Source: Sapria himalayana
Taxonomy: Eukaryota > Streptophyta > Magnoliopsida > Malpighiales > Rafflesiaceae
DNA: 64,000 nucleotides
Direction of reading: 5' to 3'
Assembly: GCA_029783825.1 (NCBI GenBank)
Contig: JAREIK010000801.1
Location: 4,888,890 to 4,952,889, forward strand
The notes under the pieces: generated by a model
Told to the model about the DNA's origin: nothing
What the model saw: the letters and a program-made list of their open reading frames with translations, nothing else
Database searches by the model: none
Made by a program: the position numbers and the translations under genes
Part shown: positions 31,871 through 43,139 of the stretch, piece after piece
Layout of the letters: each line of letters starts with the position of its first letter
Position numbering within the stretch: the first letter of the stretch is position 1

Positions 31871-32690
31871 ATCACCCAGTCTATATGGTTTGACTTCAAA
31901 ATTCTTCAAATGTTCATGGGATATTTTCGAAAAAGACTTAACAAATATAGCCAAGAGTTTATTTCATAATGAGAAAATACTTTGGCAAATCAACCATGCC
32001 TACATAGCTTTCATCTCAAAGTCCTCCCACTCATCAACTCTAAAAGATTATAGATCCATTTCTTCTTGTAATGTCATTTATAAAATGGTATCTAAACTAG
32101 TAGCCTCTTTCCTACAATTGGTATTGAATGATATTATCAATCCTTCCCAAGTAGCTTATGAAAATGACATTAATATCCAATAATTTTACTTACCCAAAGT
32201 CTAATTAGAAAATATTCCAAAAAGAATCTTGCCTAGGTATTTTTTTCAAAATTAATCTTGAAAAAACCTTCAATATAGTAGACTAGGAATTTCTGATAGA
32301 CATTCTTAGAACTATAAATTTTTCACTTAAATTCATGGAAATAATATTAGTATGCATATCAACAATGACTTTATCAATCTTGATAAATGGAAAAATTAAT
32401 GGACGTTCAAAGAAAAAAAAAAGGCTTTAAGCAAGGAGAGCCTCTTTCCCCATACTTGTTTGCTATATGTATTGAATACTTGTCTAGACTCCTCTTTAAT
32501 GATTTCTCACCTAAATTATGAGGATGGCTTGATCATCTTCTCTCATGGAGACGTGGCTTCATGTAATATTATTATGGATTGTATTCAGGAATTCTAAAAA
32601 ATATCTGGTCTTTATGTTAACTCATCGAAATCAAATATTTACTTTGGAGGAGTCAATAATGAAATCAAAAAAAAATGATAATCTTGAATT
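31871..32690 (+). pseudogene. LINE ORF2 reverse transcriptase relic
   Basis: KSPSLYGLTSKFFKCSWDIF is the S-P-G-P-D-G-F-T/P-x-x-F-F block. QINHAYIAFISKSSHSSTLK, DYRSISSCNVIYKMVSKLVA, NDIINPSQVAYENDINIQ follow. The catalytic F-A-D-D motif reads YEDG near 32516-32530 (HLNYEDGLIIFSHGDV), so the second aspartate is lost. GLYVNSSKSNIYFGGV is the next block. Stops and shifts are frequent. It would have carried out target-primed reverse transcription. Confidence 0.88.
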
Positions 32691-33264
32691 CTAGATTTTT
32701 TAATGGAATGCTACCTTTTACTTTTTTTTTGGGATCCCTCTCTCCTCTAGTAGATTAATAACCTTTTAATTTTGTTTGTTACTATTGAAGATTACTTCAA
32801 TAATACATTTTTAGGCAGGCAAGATATTGTCAATAGGAAGTAGATTAGAAGTGCTCTGCATAGTAATCCGAGGTATTGAGGACTATTGGTTCTCTAATTT
32901 TTTTACCACCAACTATAATTAACTCCATTGAAAATATATGTAGAAGATTTCTTTGGGGAGCTCCCCAAACAAGAAGATACCATCCAAAAGTAGCTTGGAG
33001 CAAAGTATGTACCCTAAATTCACATGGTGACCCATGATTGTTAAATTTGGATTTCTTGAATAAATCCTCCTATATAGAAACACCATGGCATATAACCAAA
33101 AAAGAAGACACCTTGTGGATAAGGTGGATTCATAATTTTTACCTTATCACACAAAGTGTATGGAATACCAAAGAAACAAAGGAAAACATCCTTTCTAGAA
33201 ATCTCTAATTTCAATTAGAGATAGTCTGATACATAAAGCTAAAGATATTTCTCAGACTAAGGAT
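32691..33264 (+). pseudogene. LINE ORF2 region between RT and zinc domain
   Basis: Decayed thumb/connection region. Recognisable words include RRFLWGAPQTRRYHPKVAWS-like sequence (32940-33000), typical of plant LINE ORF2 (F-L-W-G-x-x-x-x-x-x-x-H-x-x-x-W). Confidence 0.65.
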
Positions 33265-33690
33265 TTGATAAAGATATGGAAGGACAATGGAAAAAAAGTG
33301 GCTGAATCATACAACTTTCTAGCATTATCTCACACTAATAAGAAATCAAGCTGGACAAAGGTGATATGTATAAGAAATTTTATTCCCAGACATGTTATAT
33401 ATCTTTGGATATCCAAAATGGGAAAACTGAGATCCAAAAATCAACTTTACTCTACTCTGAAAAATTTAGATTGTGAATTTTGCGGAGAACCAGAAACTAC
33501 TGACTATATTTTCTTTGCATGCCAATTTTGTAAGGAAATTTGGCAAGAAATAAAGAGGTGGGCACTTATTAAAGGTGAGAAGCTTACACTATCTCGCATA
33601 TTTAAACTAATAGAGAAAGAGCACTCATCTGATAGTCCAAGAAATGCTATGATGAAAGCAGTATTTACATTAATTATTTACTATATATGA
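33265..33690 (+). pseudogene. LINE ORF2 C-terminal zinc domain (zf-RVT)
   Basis: A 141-residue open stretch containing SSWTKVICIRNFIPRHVIYL, WISKMGKLRSKNQL, LDCEFCGEPETTDYIFFACQ and FCKEIWQEIKRW. This is the zf-RVT pattern (W-x-x-x-x-x-P-R-x-x-x-x-x-W, C-x-x-C, E-T-x-x-H-x-F-x-x-C). The histidine of E-T-x-x-H is Tyr here. It is the longest uninterrupted LINE piece. Confidence 0.88.
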
Positions 33691-34785
33691 AGAGAAAGAA
33701 ACACAATGTGGCATGAAGGGAAAGCTATATAGCCCAACACGATTTTGATCAATTAAAACTGAAATTTTCATTATATTCGTGAAATCTTGTAATAGCCTGA
33801 AACTATATTAGAGATGTACAGATTTTCATAGTACTTTGTATAACTTATCAAAAAACAAATTTCCTTCCACATATATGTATGTTACATATATATACATTAT
33901 TTTTTTGCCACAAATATATATTACCAAGTCACATATAAATAGAGGTGTCAAATGAGCCATGTCGTGTTTGCACGACCTAGTTTTTGGTGGCCTAATTTGG
34001 CCACCGTGCCATGCCAGGCATGGCACGACTTAATTTTTGTCAGGCCGGCATGGGCCACTGGCCTAAATCTGGTTAGATTCGAGCCAGGCCATGCAGGGCC
34101 TTGCTGATTCAATCTCTCTTTTCCAACTTAGCATATTAGCCTAGACCTAGTATAGCTAGGTCCTAAAAGGCTAGGACTTCAAGTTTGAGTTTGAGATTGG
34201 CTTACTTTGTCACACTCATGACTCAACTCACCATCTCGATCTCAAAATTATGGATTAATTATTTAAATTTTTTTTTCAAATTTTATATTTTAAGTTAACA
34301 TTTATGAGTTGTGAATGTAATATTACATTATATTATTTATTAATTTTACATAAATCACACAAAATATCAAAAGAACATATTAGTTATTCATTCATCATTT
34401 TATCCAAAAATAAATAAAATAACTCAAACCACAAATCATAACAACATAAAATAAACTATAAACATCATTAATCTCAATCATAATAATGGTAATGCAGCAA
34501 GCTCAACTACTTCAATGACTCAATCTCAATGCTAACCTATATGAGTATGCAACAGATCATCATCACTTAAGCATTTAATAGTATCACTGGAGGTGAGCTC
34601 AAACTTTTCAAAGTCTTGCGAGTCATCATTTTCTAGCAACTCCTCAGCTCTTGTACTAGCACGATCTTGATCATGGATGCCCAACCTCAAATTCTCTCAA
34701 TCCTTCATACATGCTAGCGCCTCAATGATTTCTGGTTGTAGTCTCGATCTCTTATCTGAAATAACATTGACTACAACAAAAAAAA

Positions 34786-35596
34786 CATGGTGATGAAATC
34801 TAGACCGATCTGACCGGTCCAACCGGAAAAACCGGGGACCAAGCTGGGAACTGGTCCGGTTGAACCGGAAAACCCGGGGAGAGCAAAAAACTGGGATAAA
34901 ATCAGCCACCCACCAGTTGAACTAGTAACCCGGTTGACCTAGTGCCGAGTTAACTGGGTGGACCAGTCTGCTTTTTTTTTCTTTTTTTGATTAAGCGGCA
35001 CTGTTTCTGAAAAAACTACACAATTTTTCAACTTTTTATTTTATTGATTTTTTTTATATTATTATTTATTAATCAAAATAATTCAGTTCATGTGCTTACT
35101 AAGACTTTCAATTTTGTTGGCACCCATGATAATTTTTTTTAAATTTGTGTGTTATTTTATTTTGTTATATGTATTTATTTATTTTAAGTTAAATGAGTTA
35201 TTTTTAAAAAATTTTTATGACAACGATTTAGGAGTTAATATATTCAAAGCTAGTGATATTTGTAGTGGATGTTCAAGTAATTCATATTTACTTTGAGATG
35301 AAGATGACAATGTCTAATCTAATATAACTTGCTAACTGTCTAATTTTATTATTATATGAAGTATGAACTTGATTATGTATTGAATGTATCTCTTTAATGT
35401 GTATTAGATGTATCTCTTTGATTTTATTACTCAATGAAAATTAAGTTTTATATATAAGAAAAAATATATATATTATTTTATATATAGACCGGGTCTATCC
35501 ATCCGGTTGAAACCCGGTTCGACCCTGTTGAACCTCTGACCCTTTGACCCTCTCTCCTCCTCGGGTCAATGCCCCGGGCTGAGTCTGAAAACCTTG
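34786..35596. mobile_element. Nested non-autonomous hAT-type element with CCGGTT-rich ends
   Basis: The left end is CATGGTGATGAAATCTAGACC. The reverse complement of the right end is CAAGGTTTTCAGACTCAGCC. The flanking 8-mers are AAAAAAAA (34778-34785) and AAAAAAAG (35597-35604). Both subterminal regions are packed with ccggtt, gaaccgg and gacccgg words, typical of a widespread plant hAT family. The interior is AT-rich without a transposase. It sits inside the larger hAT element just beyond the end of its transposase gene. Confidence 0.7.
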
Positions 35597-35599
35597 AAA

Positions 35600-37300
35600 A
35601 AAAGTAAAGTATGATGCTATGATCGATACTAGAGGAGTTAATAGATCCCATATTATCTTAGACAACATGGGATAGGTAGACTCATATGATTTTCACCTAT
35701 ATAAAATATCAAAGTTTTTTTATCGATATGTGATATGATTGAGTAGTAATGGTATCTAAGTACCAAGATAGTTAGCTTCTATTTGATAGTCCACCCCTTC
35801 ATTTCCTCCTTCGCTAATTGAATAGAAAAGTCATCATTTTGAATAAGGTATTCATGTTCATACTCAAAGCCTAGCTACTACTACCACCATTCCTAGTATC
35901 GTAGTAAGTAAATAACTCAATTAAATTCTCATGAATGATCCCTTCAAGTTGGTGTTCTTAGTTCATGCATGAGGATATGTATGTCAAAATATTCTCTACC
36001 ACATCAACTTTAACTCTAGGTTCCATGCAGGTACCCAGACAATAAAGAGATAGAATGGTGGATCAGTACTTTAAGTACTTAGTTTTCATCTCAAGAGCCA
36101 TATCACTAAATGTCGGTTATCTATAAACTTCTTAAACATGCTACTAATGTTGCATGTGCACATGAGTACAATGCAAGTTGTAGGAGTATAAACTAATGAA
36201 TACATGTTCTATCTTTTCATAAAAAATCTTAAGAAATGTCATAAATGAAATTTTTATATATCAGTCAGTGTCACCAATAATAAGTTTGTCACTCTTACTA
36301 TTGACATAGTCTGATATTACATGTTCATATCCAAAACATGACTCTAACTTCATGTATGTGTAATTCCAATGGTATCTCACATCCATTTGGAATTTATTTT
36401 TTTTTAGACCTATAGATAAATAGAAACTATCAAATTCATATTGTTTGTTAGGTATCTGAAGAAATTTTAGTGAGTTACGTATTTTTTTCTAAAGTAGCAA
36501 AAATAACTTTCATCCCTGCTTGTACTATGAGATTAATGATGTGAGATATGCATCTGATATGAAAAATCTTTTCTAATGGTATGTCTTTAATAGTCCTAAC
36601 AAACATGTTAATGACTACTTCATTTTTAGATATATTATCGAATATTATATTATTTATTTTATTATGAATATTATTTTCTCTAAAGATTCTCAACATGTAC
36701 TCATGTATGGCTGGCCATCATGAGGTTGAAGAATCTCTAAAAATCCTAATTTATTTTTATTTAATATCCATTTATAATCTACATAGTGGGTGGAGAAACA
36801 TGCATAAGATGCATCATCGTGACAAGTCTAGGTATTAGAAGTAATAGACATCACACCACTATATTCTCTAAATTCATTAGTTATTATTTATTTTTCTAAC
36901 TTAAAGTATTTTTGTATGTCATTCCTAGATGTGGACCTAGAAATCCTATGATATGCATGTTGCAAATAGGTCTGTATGATACTAACTACCCATTAGATGA
37001 TACAAACCTCAAAGACCCATCGTGGTGATCTATTTGGTCATGTCTTCCCTCTCTAACTCATTGTGGTATGTGAAGGTGGTCAACATAAAAGCTACATTGA
37101 TTTAGGTTAGTATGATACAAATCTCAAAGACCTCACCGCTCAATTAGACTTGCTTATGATCTAATATACCATGTTTTTTTGTGCATTATTCGGCATGCCT
37201 TTTTTAGGTACCTAGTCCCACATGCACTTCTATAAGTTAATATTTTATTATAATATTTACATTGTACCGATTCTTTATTGATACCCTTAATATTTTTATT
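35600..37300 (-). pseudogene. hAT transposase relic (BED finger, core, dimerisation domain)
   Basis: On minus, 37290-37165 reads SVQCKYYNKILTYRSACGTR, YLKKACRIMHKK, a BED-type finger (C-x-x-C changed to C-K-Y-Y, then G-T-x-x-L-x-x-H-x-x-x-C decayed). The core follows in the open piece 36696-36475: NIIFDNISKNEVVINMFV, then FHIRCISHIINLIVQAGMKV, the hAT block H-x-R-C-x-x-H-I-x-N-L-I-V. Then come WSTILSLYCLGTCMEPRVKV near 36050-35990 and, near 35760-35600, LSWYLDTITTQSYHIS and SSSIDHSI, the dimerisation region (W-W-x-x-x-x-x-x-Y-P-x-L-x-x-x-A-R-D-x-L). Stops are frequent. Confidence 0.88.
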
Positions 37301-38326
37301 TTGTATAATGTTAAAGTGAATCTAAATTATATATTTTCTTCTAGTTTTTTATTTTTTAGATATTTGGGTCAAGACCATGAGAAAAAATATATTTTCGATG
37401 GCCTTTAGTCTTTACATAAGGTTTTCATTATCAATATTAAAATTATTTATGTTTACATTAATATTAATCTCGTTCTCATCATTAAATTCATTATTTGTCA
37501 TTTTATATTTTTATTAGTTTATTAATTATATTCTAAATTCTATTTTTAAAATTAACTAATTTTTGTTATTAAATTATAAATAAAAATTAAAATTTAAAAA
37601 CTAAATAAAATTTAAAAAATAATACCCTTTGGCTTTTGACTGTTTAAAGATTACTAATTCTTGATTATCGAAGCTGATGTCTAATACTTGTTGTCCGTAA
37701 TTCTCACTTGATTCCCAAAAGCCAAACATCTAAATGAGAGAGGGCCGAGTGATTAGACTTAGAGCTAGAGATTTCAAATTAGAGAGAAATAGAGAGAGTG
37801 TGAGGTGTGAGATTAAAAAGATATAGAAATAATATATATAAATATATAGATTTAAAATTTTTTTTGAATTTTTTATTAATTTTTTTGGGAAAAACTTTGA
37901 TAGCCTTTAGATTTTCTACGCTAGCCATTGGGGCGCAAACAATTCTTAGATGCATTGGTTTAAATTTTTTTTTGGGCCATTAGGTCGGTTCGGCTCAATG
38001 GTTCCAAAAAAATCTGGAATCAGGCAAGGGCTGATGCCCAAGGCACAAGCATGAGCATGACAAGTCACAATTTAGTCATCATGGGAGTTTGGGCAATCAG
38101 GCTCAGTCCAATCAGACCATGTCCAAAATGTGGCTTGAGTTTCGGGGCATTGTGATGGATCATGCCACTAGACCGTGCCTTCAAGCCAGGCAGCCGGGTG
38201 GTGCTTGGCCCAGCACGAGGCTTGGCACCCTCTAGCCCAACATGGCATGGGCACAGGCACATTTTTAGACCATGTCATGCTGGGCCTCCTCCTAAGCTTG
38301 GGCTGCTCTGCCTACTTGACACCTCA
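37301..38326. other. hAT 5' untranslated and subterminal region
   Basis: An AT-rich stretch followed, from 37900, by GC-richer subterminal sequence with gggccat, catgggc and tcaggcaa words. Frames at 38065-38402 are translations of this repeat-rich terminus, not genes. Confidence 0.6.
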
Positions 38327-38614
38327 ACATATACATATGCCACATAGATATCATTTTCATGCCACAAATATATGTCACACGTATATATCATTTTCATGCT
38401 AGAATTACGTGATGATCAAGCATCACATATATAGGAACATTGAACACCTTGACTATTTTGGTTTTAATACACTAATAACCTAACACTTTTCAAGAATTGG
38501 GTTAGTTCCCTACACCATGTGTAATCTACTTTGTTTATCATCATAATGGATTGGGGTACTTCTCAAAATAATGGATTGGTTTATTTACATGAAGAAAATA
38601 AAATAGACTGTATT
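38327..38614. other. Spacer right of the hAT element
   Basis: A tatgccacatagatatcatt block recurs at about 38337 and 38358. No gene seen. Confidence 0.4.
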
Positions 38615-38619
38615 TTGCT

Positions 38620-38815
38620 GATGTTTGCTTCTGACACTGTGAACTTTAACACTGTCTCCTTCTTCCACCATGAACTTTGACACTAGCTACTTCATCTACA
38701 GTGAACTTTGACACTACCTTCTTCTTCCACCATGAACTTTGACACTGGCTACTTCATCTACCATAAACTTTGACACTGTCTACTTCTGCCATAGTGGACT
38801 CTACCATATGCACCA
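38620..38815 (+). repeat. Minisatellite, 31/62-bp period
   Basis: Repeats of ccatgaactttgacactggc tacttcatcta alternating with cagtgaactttgacactacc ttcttcttcca. The 62-bp higher-order unit is present about three times with a few mismatches. Confidence 0.88.
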
Positions 38816-38819
38816 TCTT

Positions 38820-39180
38820 TTCTATCTCATGCTCACCACAAAATTCACCATTGTTAGCCACAAATACTACCATAGTTAACATTGCCGGTTATTGTCACCA
38901 CCTTTATAGGTGACATCACTAACAACATTCACCACTTCCAATGATATCATTCACCACAACGACCTCCCCCACGATAGTCACCATATCCATATCCATCATT
39001 GGCATTCATCGTGAAAACCTCAACAAGAGGTGTCACCACAATAATCACCATCTCCAACACTACTATTCACTGGGACAACCTCCACAAGTAGCATCGCTGG
39101 AAATAATCTCTACCTCAAATATTGTCGTATGCCACAACAATCTCCACTGGTATCATCTTCATAGGTTATTTTATTATGCA
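38820..39180 (+). repeat. Degenerate ACC/ATC triplet-rich region
   Basis: A run of caccac, tcaccacaa, catcac, accatct words. The open frame at 38941-39186 (Thr/Ile/Ser/His-rich) follows from the triplet bias and is not taken as a gene. It is comparable in kind, not in sequence, to the triplet arrays at 59-63 kb. Confidence 0.65.
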
Positions 39181-39704
39181 TTATAGAATAAAAATGATTA
39201 TCCCCAAACAAAAAAGTAAATGCAAAAACACAAGAATGAATAAAAATCATTCAAACACATTACTAGAATCTATAAATTAACTATTCATGGTATTCAAGTG
39301 AGTCAACAGAGATTAGAATGCCTCTATTTTAGTTGAGCTTTTATATATTCATAAAAACATAATACATCCATGTATATTATCACCGAAACATCCATCCATT
39401 TGGTGTTATTATTGGAGAACTAGGAATCAAAAAATAATACCTCTGGGATGAGTTATTTTATAATTTCGAGTAGATTTTAAACATGCACTAATACCTTTAA
39501 GTTATGGGTGATAGCAAGCTATTCATTCATAATTCTTTTTTACATAATACCCAAGGGAGATGAGAATGCTATAGTGGTTATCATCGTTAGAACTTCTATC
39601 TTTTTTTAAATAATAAAAAATCAAACAGAAGCATTATAAATTTTTTATGAATCGACTCACTTTATTATTGAATATTTAAAATAGATTTTTTGATTAACAA
39701 TTAT

Positions 39705-39750
39705 AATTTTGTGTGTGTGTGTTTCTGTGTGTACACACACACACAAAATT
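39705..39750. repeat. Perfect inverted repeat (hairpin) with GT/AC arms
   Basis: aattttgtgtgtgtgtg at 39705-39721 is exactly complementary to cacacacacacaaaatt at 39734-39750, leaving a 12-nt centre that also contains tgta. A self-complementary dinucleotide tract of this kind can extrude as a cruciform. Confidence 0.9.
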
Positions 39751-39759
39751 AATTTAATA

Positions 39760-40490
39760 TGAATTTGTTAATATTAATTAATAATAAAATCAAATAATTT
39801 GATTCTATTCAACTTAATTATTCTAATTATATACACATATATTTCAAATAAATGAAATTTTTAAAATATTTACTTTGGTTCTAGATAAGGGTATGGAAGA
39901 GACCCTAATATAAACAGAATCTCGGGCTCCTGCTATAAATTATTTCAAATAGTAATTTATATTAATTATAATTCATACCACTAAAGAATTATAATTGTAA
40001 TAGCTCACTTATATAAAATTAATTCATATCTTTTGTTACTTAACACTAATTAAAATCTCCATGTTAAGATTATAGATGCCCATTGATTGAATCAATTCAT
40101 TGATAATATAATTAAAATTACTGATAATCAAATCACTAATAATCAAACCTCTATTAATCAAACCTATGATAATCAAACATCTGATAATTAAATTACTGAT
40201 AATTCTATCAATCTCTAATTATTTTCATTATAATTTCTACTTAACTTATTTGAATTGTTACTTCAAAATCTATATGTATGGTTTGACAATATAAAAATGT
40301 ATAAGCTTCCTCAAGAGGGTACCATCAAATTAAAATATAGACACATAATAATTAAATGAGTCTCATTATAAAAAATAAGTATATGTAAAATAAAAAAATA
40401 TGTATTATAATATAATCATAGTAATATACAACATATTACCTTGTTATTTGAAATATTGCTTCATATTTAGCAATAATTTGAGTATGATAA
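39760..40490. other. AT-rich spacer with short tandem repeat
   Basis: No gene. Between about 40095 and 40206 a 14-16 bp motif, ctgataatcaaa with variants (ctaataatcaaacct, atgataatcaaacat), is repeated seven or eight times. Confidence 0.6.
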
Positions 40491-40599
40491 AATTGATAAT
40501 ACATATCATATAATGTATGATATATTTATATCACAAGTGGCTCAAAAGAAACTTTGTACAAATGAATGATGGAGCTCAAGTTCCTTGACAGATAACCAT

Positions 40600-41015
40600 C
40601 TAACATGGAAAGATGTATTGATATAAAGAAGCATAAGTTATTTGGGATAAAAAGTCATGACTGCTATGTGTTCATATAGAGGATAATACCCATAGCATTC
40701 CATGATGTATTTCATATATCTTAGTAAAATGAAACCAAATGTTTGAAATAAAGACAAAGTTTAAGGATCGATATGTAATACCTATTTGGTTGAAGAAGCT
40801 TCAGCATTTTGTGAACACAACTTTAAGCCACAATTGTATAATCTACATAATAAAATATCACCAAATAGTATTTATGGTATGGAGAATGGATCAGAAAAAA
40901 ATAATATGCTTTATATTTTCACACATATGAGTCGATCGTATGGTAAAGGAAAATCAATATATTTTTTTTGGATGATTAAAAGAATCATGATGCACACACA
41001 TACATCTTGTTGAAC
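40600..41015 (+). pseudogene. CACTA TNP2-type transposase, DUF4218-like part
   Basis: At 40644-40712 the frame reads GIKSHDCYVFI, a stop, then RIIPIAFHDV. This matches the G-L-K-S-H-D-C-H-V-L-M-Q-x-L-L-P-V-A block of plant CACTA transposases. The open piece 40786-41013 has VEEASAFCEHNFKP and FTHMSRSYGKGKS, the later part of the domain (E-x-x-x-F-C-x-x-Y, G-R-x-x-G-K). Frames are broken in several places. Confidence 0.82.
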
Positions 41016-41389
41016 AGTGAAGAAGTTATACTTTATATTGAGTAAGATTTATAATAAATTTATTTTTTCATTTTTTTGTCATGGTATGTGATATACCTTT
41101 TTAATAATTCAAAATACCTTTAATTGTTTTTTTAAGAATTTATGCTAAGAAATTAAGGCAAAAAGAACTACATATTGATGATGTTTCAATTGATGCAAAA
41201 CTTTAAAAAAATTTGTATTTTTGTTGGAAAAATTTGTTAGTATATAACTTATTATTCTTGGTTCTATAAAGTAACGTATAATATTATATAAGTATGATAT
41301 TATGTTTTATCATTTTGTTGGTATAATTTTTGTCATCAAATATATGTAATTTATAAATGAAGGATCTTGCAAAAGTACCATTACAAAGT

Positions 41390-41958
41390 TAACTTTGAAA
41401 CATGGTTCAAATAGAGCTAAAATGAATAGTGGTGTATGCATAAAGGGGTCTAACTCTATTGTATCTGCTATTGATTTTCATGGTGTACTAATTGAAATTC
41501 TACACGTATAGTATCCTATTTTACCAATTAAGAGCCCAATTCTATTTAAGAATAAATAGTTTGATCGTATTCTAAATCTAGGTTCTAGAATTCATTATCA
41601 ATATAACCTTATGGATGTGCATCATAAACAAAATTATCATAAGTACGAGCCATGTATTCTTGTAGTGCAAGCCGAACAAGTGTCTTATGCCACTTATCCA
41701 ACCACAAGATTAAATTCTTGTGACTGGTGGGTAATATGTAAAATAAAACATAGATCAGCTATGGACGTTGAAAATGATGTTATTGTCACTCTATCACATG
41801 TATCAACTTTTGAAGAAAATAAAGTGGAATTTCATCCATTCATTCCTGATGTAGATGATGGGCTTCAAACATTGCTTGGTGAAGGTAGAATTTATTTGGA
41901 AATTGATGATGGTCATGTTGAACAAGATAATGAGGAGGAGGAGGAGGAGTACAAATAA
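41390..41958 (+). pseudogene. CACTA transposase C-terminus, DUF4216-like domain
   Basis: MNSGVCIKGSNSIVSAIDFH, GVLIEILHV, then the open piece 41611-41958: LMDVHHKQNYHKYEPCILVV, QAEQVSYATYP, DWWVICKIKHRS. This matches the DUF4216 pattern of CACTA transposase C-termini (G-V-x-x-x-x-x-x-x-D-F-Y-G-V-L, Y-K-x-x-P-F-I-L-A-x-Q-x-x-Q-V-x-Y, W-x-V-V-x-K). An acidic tail of Glu residues ends the ORF. Internal stops near 41508 and 41560 break the N-terminal half. Confidence 0.87.
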
Positions 41959-43139
41959 AAATTTTGTATAATATGTAAAAAAAAGATAATGAGGAGGAAT
42001 TAATTGCAAAATTAGATGATGATGAATATATAGATGGAGTTGATTCTTAAGAATTTCTAATAATGACTAAATATTTATTGACTTCTATATTATGTTTTCT
42101 TACTATTTTGTAACTATTACAATTTGGATGTTAATAATTTGTTTTTTGCTTTTGTGAATTTAATGTGTTTATCATTATGTTTTGTTATTATGATATTTTC
42201 ATAACATATTTTTTTTCTCTCTATTTTTTGATGTTTATATAACATGATTTAGGTATGATAAGTTACCATTCTAGTAGCTGAGAATCTCAATATATGGGCA
42301 GGGTATAGGAAGTCAACTAATAGTTCATGGAGGAGAAAATCTACATGTATTTAGTGATGAAAACACTACAAATATCTCTTCACATTCTTTTATACATACA
42401 AAGGATACATTGGCATCACATCATCATGACACACATAAATTGACTGCCACTAATATTCCATCTTTATCTTATTTTGTACCATAAGGTATTTCTAGCTCCT
42501 TACCACCTATATTAGGAAGCTCATGCAATGATACTACAACATATACACTAGATGGATATTCATAATCCATTATTTACTATATGCATGCATTATCATTTTT
42601 TATTTTTTTATTTGAAAAAATTTCATATAAAATGTGAATGAAATTATAAGTAAATTATAATGTTTAAAATGTGCTGATTTCAATTAATAACAAAGTATGA
42701 TTTTGCTGCTTATCTAACATTATCATTTAGAATTAGAATAATATTTGCATTATGAAATTTTGGATAATAAATATAAATGAATAAAATATTAACTTAGTAA
42801 TAGAAAATGAATATATTTTGTTTATATGTATATGTATGTACTGATATTAAATTACTTACAAGTTTATTCCTTCTGCTTCTTGTATAATTGGGAAGATATT
42901 TAAACAGAAACTAATTTTAGAGGGTATAAAGTATAGCAAATGACCCTAATAATGAAAGGTTTTTATTAGGAAGAATTTGAGGTATAAATTTTATGCATTT
43001 ACTTATTTTTCAAAATGCTCAATATAATTTACTCTTATAATAAATTCATTATAATGTATTATTTTTGTATTTAGTATTTATAGAAAAAATATATATACAA
43101 TAACAATTTGGTGGTCTCGGTAAAGGATACATGAAAATA
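41959..43139. other. Interior of the second CACTA element between its two genes
   Basis: AT-rich, with no clear domain. The stretch 42240-42560 contains Ser/Thr/His-rich frames (SLPPILGSSCNDTT-like) that could be the N-terminal exon of the TNPA-like gene, but I cannot assign them. Confidence 0.4.

Larger units (their letters stand above)
28936..33860 (+). mobile_element. L1-type LINE, plus strand, 5'-truncated at the CACTA border
   Basis: Endonuclease (30650-31210), reverse transcriptase (31870-32680) and C-terminal zinc domain (33265-33690) occur in the L1 order. The upstream 28950-30480 part is homologous, in inverted orientation, to 47770-50790, where the same family keeps its ORF1. ORF1 is absent here because homology starts at the CACTA terminus. 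The 3' end lies about 33800-33860. I see no clear poly(A) tail or target duplication. All ORFs are broken. Confidence 0.88.
33939..38326 (-). mobile_element. Ac-like hAT transposon with target duplication
   Basis: The left end reads TAGAGGTGTCAAATGAGCC from 33940. The reverse complement of the right end reads TGAGGTGTCAAGTAGGCAG. Flanks give near-identical 8-mers, ACATATAA at 33931-33938 and ACATATAC at 38327-38334. Subterminal regions on both sides are rich in gccatg/catggc words. The interior encodes a hAT transposase on the minus strand (BED finger, core, dimerisation region). The transposase is heavily mutated. A second hAT-type element is nested at 34786-35596. Confidence 0.85.

Noticed and set aside
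28936..33860. LINE insertion target duplication and poly(A) tail
   Set aside because: I looked around 28.93 and 33.7-33.9 kb. The left border is a CACTA terminus and the right border has no clear A-tract, so neither can be defined.
34697..34909. 70-residue minus-strand frame with Arg/Ser-rich peptide
   Set aside because: It spans the border of the nested hAT-type element and translates its CCGGTT-rich end.
38065..38402. Three overlapping frames in a GC-richer patch
   Set aside because: The patch is the hAT subterminal region with repeated gggccat/catgggc words. No domain is seen.
41803..42009. Minus-strand hydrophobic frame
   Set aside because: Antisense of the acidic tail of the CACTA DUF4216-like ORF.
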